From contig JALUKS010000164.1 of the NCBI GenBank assembly GCA_027056465.1, positions 2,163-7,930 of the forward strand: a stretch of 5,768 nucleotides of DNA, read 5' to 3'. Under the pieces are notes generated by a model, which saw only the letters and a program-made list of their open reading frames with translations, had not been told where the DNA came from and did not search any database. The first letter of the stretch is position 1; every line of letters begins with the position of its first letter. Shown here one piece after another: positions 1 through 5,761 of the stretch. The stretch is from Sulfurimonas sp. (GTDB taxonomy: Bacteria; Campylobacterota; Campylobacteria; Campylobacterales; Sulfurimonadaceae). A program made the translations under genes and the position numbers.

Positions 1-1
1 G

Positions 2-709
2 GGTAGATTTATGCAAGAAAATGAAAAACTACTTTACATAAAAGAGACTATGGAAAATATTGCTCATCAATGGCGTCAACCCCTTTCTCAAATTAACTCA
101 ACAGTAAGTGTTATTGACAAAATATTGTACGAGAAAAATATTCAAGAGCCAGAGCTTGAAAAGAAACTTCAAGAGATAGAATCTTTAACAAAATATATGT
201 CAAATACTATTGATGATTTCAAGAGCCACTTTGCAAATACCGCAAAAAAATCAGATGTTAGATTGGCTAGAATTATACAAAATGCCATAGCAACACTTGA
301 AATAAGCCTAGAAGAAAACAATATAGAGATAAGTACAAATATTGATGAGGAATATCAGTGTCTATGTCATGGAAAACAGCTAGAACAAATTATTATTGTA
401 CTTTTAAATAATGCAAAAGATGCACTTCTTGAGAGAAATACCTTTGAAGCAAAAATTAGGGTTTCACTTTATCTTGAAAAGTGTCAATATATAATTAAAA
501 TAGCAGATAATGCAGGTGGCATCCCAAAGAGTGTGATGGAAAAGATGTTTGAGCCTTATTTCACAACCAAACATCATTCACAAGGTAGTGGAATAGGACT
601 AAATATGGCAAGAAAAATAGTCCAAGAACTTCATTTTGGTTCACTTAATGTAAAAAATATAGAGAATGGTTCTGAGTTTTCTATAAGCTTACCTATGGAG
701 AAAAAATAG
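2..709 (+). CDS. Sensor histidine kinase, C-terminal catalytic part (5' end outside the window)
   Basis: This is the transmitter half of a two-component sensor kinase, which autophosphorylates on histidine and passes the phosphate to a response regulator. Counting from the first ATG at base 11 (232 codons), the H-box IAHQWRQPL puts the phospho-accepting His at residue 19. The DHp helices run to about residue 75. The HATPase domain follows, with the N-box LLNNAKDAL (131-139), G1 box DNAGG (166-170), F-box FEPYFTTK (180-187) and G2 box GSGIGL (192-197), so the catalytic core is complete. The frame stays open from base 2 through the ATG at 11, and His19 lies too near that ATG to leave room for a sensor or a full first DHp helix. 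I therefore read the gene as continuing to the left, with its sensor and any membrane segments unseen. It ends in TAG, which overlaps the response-regulator start. The signal sensed cannot be told. Confidence 0.9.
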   Translation, partial: GRFMQENEKLLYIKETMENIAHQWRQPLSQINSTVSVIDKILYEKNIQEPELEKKLQEIESLTKYMSNTIDDFKSHFANTAKKSDVRLARIIQNAIATLEISLEENNIEISTNIDEEYQCLCHGKQLEQIIIVLLNNAKDALLERNTFEAKIRVSLYLEKCQYIIKIADNAGGIPKSVMEKMFEPYFTTKHHSQGSGIGLNMARKIVQELHFGSLNVKNIENGSEFSISLPMEKK

Positions 710-1398
710 TGTTTCAAAAAGAGAGTTTTTATGATTTGTTATATGTTGAGGATGAGGGTGAAGTTCGCCGTAATTATGTTGAGTATTTAGAACGTTTTTT
801 TCAAAATGTATATGAAGCAGCAGATGTCAATGAAGCACTGAAAATATATAAAAGTAAAAAACCAGCTATTCTCATAATAGATATAAATCTTCCTGGAAAA
901 AGTGGAATAGATTTTTTAAGAGAAATAAGAAAGAGTGACCATGCTACAAAAGCTATTATGTTAACGGCAAATTCAGATGTAGAGACTCTGCTCAATGCAA
1001 CTAATTTAAAGTTAACAAAGTACCTTGTAAAACCTGTCTCTCGTAGTGATTTACGAGAGGCTATTGCACTCGCAGAAGAAGAACTCCTAAACTATACAGT
1101 AGTTTCAAAAAAAGTTATAAAGATGAAAGATTCATTTTATTGGGATACTGAAACACAGCAACTCTTTTGTAAGGATGAAGAGATAGCACTGAGAAAAAAA
1201 GAGATAGAACTTTTAACACTGTTTTTTTCTAATCCACATAGAATTTTTAGTGTAGAAAATATTGTACATGAACTATGGTATTATTCAGAAAAAGAGAAAG
1301 GTAATGCACTTAAAACACTCATCAAAGCACTTAGAAGAAAACTTCCAAAAGATACAATTAAAAATATTTTTGGTGTTGGCTATAGGATAGAAATATAA
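709..1398 (+). CDS. OmpR/PhoB-type DNA-binding response regulator
   Basis: This is a 229-residue transcription factor, probably phosphorylated by the kinase just upstream. The receiver domain (about 8-125) has the acidic pair E14-D15, phospho-acceptor D58 in the strand ILIIDINLPG, switch T86 and K108 in the LVKP motif, all as expected for an active receiver. The C-terminal winged helix (about 140-229) shows the family pattern: ALRKKEIELL before the recognition region, LIKALRRKL (204-212) as the recognition helix, and the GVGYRI wing at the end. The start is GTG at 709, whose first base is the last base of the kinase TAG stop. GGAG at 697-700 lies 8 bases upstream as a Shine-Dalgarno. The overlap implies translational coupling and a matched pair. 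Its length is normal for the family. Target genes cannot be inferred from the window. Confidence 0.93.
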   Translation: MFQKESFYDLLYVEDEGEVRRNYVEYLERFFQNVYEAADVNEALKIYKSKKPAILIIDINLPGKSGIDFLREIRKSDHATKAIMLTANSDVETLLNATNLKLTKYLVKPVSRSDLREAIALAEEELLNYTVVSKKVIKMKDSFYWDTETQQLFCKDEEIALRKKEIELLTLFFSNPHRIFSVENIVHELWYYSEKEKGNALKTLIKALRRKLPKDTIKNIFGVGYRIEI

Positions 1399-1403
1399 GG
1401 TTT

Positions 1404-2369
1404 TTAGCTTAGGTAAGCTACTATCCGTTTTTCTAACCAATACTCAGGCTTAAAGAGTTTACCACTAATAAACCCAACATGCCCACCTTTCTGCATTAAC
1501 TCTAGCTCTATAGACTCAGATAATTCACTCTTGATTGGGATAATATCTTCTGTCATAAAGGGGTCATCTTTAGAGTGTATGACTAGAGTTGATGTTTTTA
1601 TATTTTTGAGAAATTGCTTTGAACTACATTTTGTGTAGTAGTCTCTAGCATCTTTAAATCCATAAATAGAAGCAGTGTATGTACCATCAAAATCCCAGAA
1701 AGTTTTTAGATTTTTTATATCTTCGCGTTTAAGTTTGATGAGTGAGTGCATATCGTGAGAATCGTACTTTCTATCTAGTGCGATATTGAGCTCTTTTAGT
1801 AGTCGATATTGGTAGTATCTTGCAAAGCCAACATTCATTCTATCTGAGCAAATATCAAGTTGCATAGGTGGGGAGACTGCTACACATTTAGTAAATGGAG
1901 ATTGTTTCCCTGTTTCACCTAGAAGTTTAAGAAGCATATTTGCCCCGAGTGAGTAGCCAACAGCATAAAGATCTCTTTTTGGATAGCGAATTTTCAGTGC
2001 TTTTGCAAACTCTAAGGCATCACCTGTTTCACCACTATGATAAGAACGAGCTAAGAGATTGTCATTTCCTGTACATCCACGAAAGTGCATGATAACACTC
2101 TCAAAACCACTCTTAGCAAGTTCAAGCACTACGCCTTGTATGTAGGGAGATTTGTAGTTTCCAGCAAGACCATGAAAGAGAACAACTAGAGGTTTATGAG
2201 AACTCTCTTTTCCACTATTGTACCAGTAGCACTCAAGAAAATCTCCATCACTAAGAGTAAATTTTTCTATCTTATAGTCGAGTTCTTTACTTTTACGAAA
2301 GAGTGAAGAGTAGATAGTCTGAATATGTCTGTTCTGTAAAAAAAAACTTGGTTGAAACGCTTGAGGCAT
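1404..2369 (-). CDS. YheT/ABHD1-3-type alpha/beta-fold hydrolase
   Basis: This is a 321-residue predicted serine hydrolase with no signal peptide or membrane segment, so likely cytoplasmic. The N-terminal NRHIQTIY (13-20) matches the N-H-x-Q-T motif typical of the YheT/ABHD1-3 group (COG0429). The strand ending FHGLAGN (65-71) supplies the oxyanion-hole region. The nucleophile elbow GYSLGAN gives Ser140. KDDPF (267-271) carries the acid, most likely Asp269, and GGHVGF gives His297, so the triad is intact. Family members are described as esterases or lipases, but the bacterial substrate is poorly defined and I do not assign one. The start is the ATG at 2369-2367, with AGGA at 2379-2376 spaced 6 bases away. 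The stop lies 5 bp from the stop of the convergent regulator. The gene is divergent from nrdB and seems to be a single-gene unit. Full family length with no sign of decay. Confidence 0.92.
   Translation of the reverse strand: MPQAFQPSFFLQNRHIQTIYSSLFRKSKELDYKIEKFTLSDGDFLECYWYNSGKESSHKPLVVLFHGLAGNYKSPYIQGVVLELAKSGFESVIMHFRGCTGNDNLLARSYHSGETGDALEFAKALKIRYPKRDLYAVGYSLGANMLLKLLGETGKQSPFTKCVAVSPPMQLDICSDRMNVGFARYYQYRLLKELNIALDRKYDSHDMHSLIKLKREDIKNLKTFWDFDGTYTASIYGFKDARDYYTKCSSKQFLKNIKTSTLVIHSKDDPFMTEDIIPIKSELSESIELELMQKGGHVGFISGKLFKPEYWLEKRIVAYLS
1405..1420. other. Short perfect inverted repeat at the convergent gene ends
   Basis: TAGCTTA (1405-1411) and TAAGCTA (1414-1420) are exact reverse complements separated by GG, so RNA from either strand could fold into a 6-bp stem with a 4-base loop. 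It lies 7 bases past the regulator stop and inside the last codons of the hydrolase. It is A+T-rich and no T-run follows directly on either strand (the next T5 on the + strand starts 7 bases later), so it is at best a weak terminator. Confidence 0.3.
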
Positions 2370-2393
2370 CTTTTTTCCTATTCAAGAAGTCTA

Positions 2394-2416
2394 TTGATAT
2401 TTTCTAATCTTATCAA
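2394..2416. repeat. 6-bp inverted repeat in the divergent intergenic region
   Basis: TTGATA (2394-2399) and TATCAA (2411-2416) are perfect reverse complements, with 11 bases between them. The centre-to-centre distance is 17 bp, longer than the roughly one helical turn of a typical dimer site. The repeat lies just upstream of the nrdB -10 box and upstream of the hydrolase start on the other strand, where an operator would be expected. In sequence this A+T-rich, a 6-bp match can arise by chance, so a regulatory role is only a possibility. Confidence 0.2.
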
Positions 2417-2441
2417 ATTTTTATGTATAGATGGCTATAAT
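2410..2441 (+). promoter_or_regulatory. Predicted sigma-70-type promoter of the nrdB operon
   Basis: A perfect TATAAT -10 box lies at 2436-2441, preceded by a T-rich tract (TTTTTAT around 2418-2424). Campylobacterota housekeeping promoters are known for a strong -10 and periodic T-rich upstream sequence in place of a clear -35 box, and this fits. The best -35-like hexamer, TTATCA at 2410-2415, is 20 bases from the -10 and is probably not a true -35. Transcription would begin near 2447-2450, giving a leader of about 20 bases before the nrdB ATG at 2470. Confidence 0.6.
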
Positions 2442-2446
2442 AATCA

Positions 2447-2460
2447 ACTTAATACTTAAT
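2447..2460 (+). repeat. Tandem 7-bp direct repeat in the nrdB leader
   Basis: ACTTAAT occurs twice in immediate succession (2447-2453 and 2454-2460). It begins about where transcription should start and ends just before the GGAG ribosome-binding site. It could be a protein-binding site or affect initial transcription or ribosome loading, but it could equally be chance in A+T-rich sequence. Confidence 0.35.
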
Positions 2461-2464
2461 GGAG
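2461..2464 (+). promoter_or_regulatory. Ribosome-binding site that sets the nrdB start
   Basis: GGAG lies 5 bases upstream of the ATG at 2470. No comparable Shine-Dalgarno precedes the in-frame ATG at 2431, which also lies upstream of the predicted transcription start. This site therefore decides the choice of start. Confidence 0.8.
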
Positions 2465-2469
2465 TTCAA

Positions 2470-3495
2470 ATGATAAATAGAAAAAATATATATAACCCAG
2501 ATTCGACTGAAAATGTAAACGATAGAAAAGTTTTCGGTGGTAACCCGACAGGTATCTTTGAACTCAACAACATTAAGTACCAGTGGGCGTATAACCTTTG
2601 GGAGATGATGCTCAACAACACATGGTACCCAAAAGAGGTCGATATGACTCGTGATGTTAATGACTACAAACAGCTCACAGATGCAGAGAAGAGTGCCTAC
2701 GATAAAGCACTCTCTCAACTTATCTTTATGGATTCACTCCAGACAAATAACATCATTGACAATATCAATCCTTATGTAACTGCCCCTGAAATAAACCTTA
2801 TCTTTGTGCGTCAAGCATTTGAAGAGGCACTTCACTCTCAATCTTATGCAGTGATGGTAGATAGTATCTCCACAAACTCTACTGAGATTTATGACCTATG
2901 GCGTCGAGATATGATGCTCAAAAGCAAAAATGATGCTATCGCAAAAGTCTATCTTAATCTTGCGAAGAACCCAAGTGAGTCGAACTTTGTCAAAGCGTGT
3001 TTTGCAAACCAAATCTTAGAGGGTATCTACTTCTATAGTGGTTTTACCTACATCTACACGCTTGCACGTTCAGGGAAGATGTTAGGAAGTGCGCAGATGA
3101 TTCGTTTCATCCAACGCGATGAAGTAACGCACCTTGTACTTTTTCAAAACCTTATCAACACACTCCGAAAAGAGCGCGCAGACCTCTTCACAGAGGAGCT
3201 AAAAGCAGAAGTTATAGAGATGTTTAAAGAGGCAGTAGCACTTGAAGTAGCATGGGGAAAATACATCACACAAGGGCAGATTTTAGGTCTAACAGATGAC
3301 ATCGTCGAGCAGTATATCAAGTATCTTGCCGATGATAGACTCACTTCTGTAGGGTTTGAAAAACTTTATGATGTTAAAAATCCCATCAAATGGGTAGATG
3401 ACTTCGCAAAGTTCAATGACCAAAAAACAAACTTTTTTGAAGGAACTGTAACAAACTACTCAAAAGGTAGTTTATCTTTTGATGATGATTTTTAA
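2470..3495 (+). CDS. nrdB: Class I ribonucleoside-diphosphate reductase, beta (R2) subunit
   Basis: NrdB holds the metal-tyrosyl radical cofactor that the R1 subunit (NrdA) needs to reduce ribonucleotides to deoxyribonucleotides in the cytoplasm. From the ATG at 2470 the protein has 341 residues. By comparison with E. coli R2, the metal ligands are Asp88, Glu119, His122, Glu184, Glu218 and His221. The radical tyrosine is Tyr126 in the ALHSQSY motif (120-126). Trp52, Asp217 and Tyr330 match the radical-transfer residues Trp48, Asp237 and Tyr356. The tail ending SFDDDF is the expected R1-docking segment. An in-frame ATG at 2431 would add 13 residues (MAIIINLILNGVQ), but it lies upstream of the -10 box and has no good ribosome-binding site, so I reject it. 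No nrdA is adjacent; separate nrdA and nrdB loci are known in Campylobacter. This is the first gene of the rightward operon, and its end overlaps the next start. Confidence 0.97.
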   Translation: MINRKNIYNPDSTENVNDRKVFGGNPTGIFELNNIKYQWAYNLWEMMLNNTWYPKEVDMTRDVNDYKQLTDAEKSAYDKALSQLIFMDSLQTNNIIDNINPYVTAPEINLIFVRQAFEEALHSQSYAVMVDSISTNSTEIYDLWRRDMMLKSKNDAIAKVYLNLAKNPSESNFVKACFANQILEGIYFYSGFTYIYTLARSGKMLGSAQMIRFIQRDEVTHLVLFQNLINTLRKERADLFTEELKAEVIEMFKEAVALEVAWGKYITQGQILGLTDDIVEQYIKYLADDRLTSVGFEKLYDVKNPIKWVDDFAKFNDQKTNFFEGTVTNYSKGSLSFDDDF

Positions 3496-4231
3496 ATCAA
3501 ATACTATAAAAGAGCAGGTTTTATGTTCACTTCTTTTTGAGACGAGCAGTGACTACTCTGCTAATCTTCAAACTCTTTTACAACTCATAGAACAGACTAA
3601 GAGAAACTCACTTATTTTAGCGCACGAAGTATGTTTAACAGGTTTTGATTATGAAAACTTAGAGAAGGCGACTGCGTTTAGTGCTTATGCTTCGCAAGAA
3701 CTTCTTAATGCTTCACAAGAGAAAACTATAGTGCTTACAATGTTAGAGAAGATAGAGGGAGAGGTTTTTAATCTTGTAAAAGTTTTTCACAATGGTAAAC
3801 TCCTACATCAACGAGCAAAATCGAGACTTTTTAGACTTGGAAACGAAGAGAAGTATATGAGTGAGGGGAATGATAATGCGTTTGAGATATTTGAGATAGA
3901 TGGTCTTAAGGTAGCTATTTTCATCTGTTTTGAGTTACGTTTTAAAGAGTTATGGCAAAAAGCTGAAGGTGCTGACATAGTTTTAGTACCTGCTTGGTGG
4001 GGGAAACCTCGTGCTGAACACTTTAGATTGCTAACACAAACGTTAGCTATTACGAACCAGTGTTATGTTGTAGCGAGTGATGCAAAAAATGCAGAGTGTA
4101 GTGCTTTAAGTGCTATCATAACACCCCAAGGTAAGGCACTCTATAATGGGAATAAGCCTTGCTTAGAGAGAGTATATGAGAAAAAAGAGATAATAAAAAT
4201 GCGAAAATATATTAACATAGGTATAGAATAA
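3482..4231 (+). CDS. Carbon-nitrogen hydrolase (nitrilase superfamily, Nit/omega-amidase-like)
   Basis: This is a predicted cytoplasmic amidase of about 249 residues, a normal single-domain length. Nitrilase-superfamily enzymes hydrolyse C-N bonds using a Glu-Lys-Cys triad. Counted from the ATG at 3482, these are Glu49 in LILAHEVCLTGF, Lys113 in AKSRLF, and Cys149 in FICFELRF. The last motif resembles the ICYDLRF signature of the Nit/YafV/omega-amidase branch more than true nitrilases. A following PAWWGKPR segment (170-177) also fits this branch. The substrate is not evident: deaminated glutathione, omega-amides of 2-oxo acids or another amide are all possible. Three starts stand in a row (TTG 3479, ATG 3482, ATG 3485), all inside the last nrdB codons. 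The nearest AAAGG (3463-3467) is rather far, so translation is probably coupled to nrdB. I prefer ATG 3482, but 3485 is equally possible. Confidence 0.87.
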   Translation: MMIFKSNTIKEQVLCSLLFETSSDYSANLQTLLQLIEQTKRNSLILAHEVCLTGFDYENLEKATAFSAYASQELLNASQEKTIVLTMLEKIEGEVFNLVKVFHNGKLLHQRAKSRLFRLGNEEKYMSEGNDNAFEIFEIDGLKVAIFICFELRFKELWQKAEGADIVLVPAWWGKPRAEHFRLLTQTLAITNQCYVVASDAKNAECSALSAIITPQGKALYNGNKPCLERVYEKKEIIKMRKYINIGIE

Positions 4232-4232
4232 A

Positions 4233-4871
4233 GTGGATAGAATAACAGCAACAAAAACTGCAAGAATGGCAGATGAGATAGAGAAGATATTTCCTATCTC
4301 TCCTGAGATAAAAGAGGCAATAGCTAAAACAAATAGAGAAGCCTTTGTTCCTACAGGTTTTAAGCATAGTGCTTACAAACTAGATGCTCTCCCAATAGGT
4401 GCAGCACAATATATAAGCTCTCCTCTTACAGTGGCAAAGATGACCGAGTACCTCTTTCCTCGTGGAGCAGATAGAGTCTTAGAAGTTGGGTGTGGTAGTG
4501 GTTACCAAGCAGCAGTGCTCTCACATCTTTTTCGCGGTGTTTTTACCATAGAACGCATTGAGCCACTTATACTTGAAGCAAAGCAGCGTTTTCGTAAACT
4601 CTCTATGAACAACATCCACACAAGAACTGATGATGGGCAAAATGGCTGGGTCTCTTATGCCCCTTATGACCGTATTCTCTTCTCTGCTACAGCCAAGAAG
4701 ATACCGCAAAAACTCTTTGATCAGCTCGCAGATGGAGGCATACTTGTCGCCCCTGTAGAGAAAAACGGCAAGCAAGTGATTACTCGTTTTATAAAAAATG
4801 GCGATAGAATTGAAGAAGAAGAGTTAGAAGATTGTGATTTTGTACCTATTTTAGATGGTGTGCAGAAGTAA
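4233..4871 (+). CDS. pcm: Protein-L-isoaspartate O-methyltransferase
   Basis: Pcm uses S-adenosylmethionine to methylate the abnormal carboxyl of L-isoaspartyl residues formed by asparagine deamidation or aspartate isomerisation, starting their conversion back to aspartate. The 212-residue protein has the usual bacterial length. The N-terminal part contains FVP (38-40), then LDALPIGAAQYISSP (50-64), in which Ser62 aligns with the family's active-site residue. SAM motif I is VLEVGCGSGYQAA (82-94). The acidic residue after strand 2 is Glu107 in TIERI, and DDGQNGW (133-139) is the next motif. The C-terminal FVPI is also typical. The start is GTG at 4233, one base after the preceding TAA, with TAGG (4218-4221) 11 bases upstream. 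An ATG at 4266 is a less likely alternative. It sits in the nrdB operon; from memory pcm also lies near nrdB in Helicobacter and Campylobacter, so the link may be ancestral. Confidence 0.95.
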   Translation: MDRITATKTARMADEIEKIFPISPEIKEAIAKTNREAFVPTGFKHSAYKLDALPIGAAQYISSPLTVAKMTEYLFPRGADRVLEVGCGSGYQAAVLSHLFRGVFTIERIEPLILEAKQRFRKLSMNNIHTRTDDGQNGWVSYAPYDRILFSATAKKIPQKLFDQLADGGILVAPVEKNGKQVITRFIKNGDRIEEEELEDCDFVPILDGVQK

Positions 4872-4898
4872 TTCAAGTATTACAAATAGTAGATAGTG

Positions 4899-4904
4899 TA
4901 CAAT
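4899..4904 (+). promoter_or_regulatory. Possible internal -10 box upstream of thyX
   Basis: TACAAT (4899-4904) matches five of six -10 positions and lies in the 56-base gap between pcm and thyX, the only real gap in the operon. Transcription would start near 4911, leaving about 17 bases of leader. There is no convincing -35 box and only modest T-richness upstream, so thyX may equally be read from the nrdB promoter. Confidence 0.3.
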
Positions 4905-4916
4905 ATGTTAATAAAA

Positions 4917-4922
4917 AAGGGG
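4917..4922 (+). promoter_or_regulatory. Ribosome-binding site that sets the thyX start
   Basis: AAGGGG ends 5 bases before the ATG at 4928, which is ideal spacing. The in-frame GTG at 4922 overlaps this site and so could not use it. The ATG at 4937 would have only a weak, too-close GGAAG. Confidence 0.75.
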
Positions 4923-4927
4923 TGGTA

Positions 4928-5761
4928 ATGGAAGAAATGTACGGCATAAAATACTCAAAACCTGAAGTGATTTTACTTCAAGATACGGGTATAGGTGTGG
5001 CTGAGTCTGCTGCTCGTACCTGTTATGACTCTTTTGCTAACAGTGAAAATAGTGTTATTCAAGAGATAGAACATACTCTCCCAGATAGAGAGATGTGCGA
5101 TGAGATAAACGCCATCGAGGAGTCTGCTCTTTTAGGTGATCTCGCTTGGACATACTTCCACCACTCTATCTTAGAGCATGCAAACCTCTCTTTTCTTATT
5201 CGTGGCACTTCTCGTGGTGTTTTACAAGAGCATGCTCGCCACCGAATACAAGCGATAAGTGTCAGAAGTACACGCTATACTATGAGTTCACTTATCAATG
5301 CATTTGTCGCTTCAAAGTTTGGTGGAGGCGAAGAGTTCTTTATAACAAAAGTGTTAGGTTTTGATATGTTTGTTACATCTGATAGAGCCTATAATCGCAT
5401 AGAGATTGCAGGAATGTATAACAAACTTGACTTTCAGTATAACACGTTAGAAGATTTTTATGCTATCTCTGTTGCTAAAAGTTCACTCCCATTTTTAGAG
5501 GAGTATGCAGGAGATAGTGAAGCACTCTATGAAGCTCTACAAGCTGGAAAGAAAAAACGCAACGTCGGCGATGCGTTTAAGCACATCATCACAGATAATG
5601 TCAAAGTAGATATGGTTGTGACTTTTAATCTTCGTAGCCTGAAAAACTACTTCACTCTTCGTGATAGTGGAGCAGCATTTTTTCAGATACGCTGGTTAGC
5701 ACAAGAGATGATGCAAGTCACTCCGAAAAAATATCTTGATCTCATCATAAAGAAGAAATAA
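4928..5761 (+). CDS. thyX: Flavin-dependent thymidylate synthase
   Basis: ThyX makes dTMP from dUMP with methylenetetrahydrofolate as carbon donor and FAD/NADPH as reductant, replacing the unrelated ThyA. The signature RHRx7S is present as RHRIQAISVRS (104-114 from the ATG at 4928), followed by TRY. Upstream lies HHSILEHANLSFLI (78-91), matching the family's H-x-S-x-x-E-H segment, and then SRGVLQE (95-101). Near the C-terminus, NLRSLKNYFTLR (234-245) and QIRWLAQEM (253-261) match the conserved substrate- and flavin-binding end. The start ATG 4928 is chosen over GTG 4922 because AAGGGG (4917-4922) is well placed for it. At 277 residues it is longer than the common 200-250. The extra length lies between the RHR motif and the C-terminal block, about residues 120-210. 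It follows pcm by 56 bases, and a further start codon overlaps its stop. Confidence 0.95.
   Translation: MEEMYGIKYSKPEVILLQDTGIGVAESAARTCYDSFANSENSVIQEIEHTLPDREMCDEINAIEESALLGDLAWTYFHHSILEHANLSFLIRGTSRGVLQEHARHRIQAISVRSTRYTMSSLINAFVASKFGGGEEFFITKVLGFDMFVTSDRAYNRIEIAGMYNKLDFQYNTLEDFYAISVAKSSLPFLEEYAGDSEALYEALQAGKKKRNVGDAFKHIITDNVKVDMVVTFNLRSLKNYFTLRDSGAAFFQIRWLAQEMMQVTPKKYLDLIIKKK

Noticed and set aside
801..995. 64-codon - strand frame with hydrophobic stretches opposite the receiver domain
   Set aside because: It could resemble a small membrane protein, but the hydrophobicity is what antisense of receiver-domain codons gives, and no ribosome-binding site or promoter supports it.
1399..1440. 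Intrinsic terminator for the two-component genes
   Set aside because: A stem exists at 1405-1420 but it is A+T-rich and lacks an adjoining T-run on either strand, so I list it only as an inverted repeat.
2370..2469. NrdR-box pair upstream of nrdB
   Set aside because: I looked for paired ACACnATATAnnGTGT-like 16-mers and found none close to the consensus; the direct repeat ACTTAAT does not match.
2449..2718. 89-codon open frame on the - strand across the nrdB start
   Set aside because: It overlaps the well-supported nrdB antisense, matches no family I recognise and has no credible upstream signals.
4521..4775. 84-codon - strand frame inside pcm
   Set aside because: It is antisense to the conserved SAM-binding core of pcm, with no recognisable domain.
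5146..5364. 72-codon + strand frame inside thyX
   Set aside because: It lies wholly within conserved thyX sequence in another frame; its Cys/Trp-rich composition is typical of an out-of-frame shadow.
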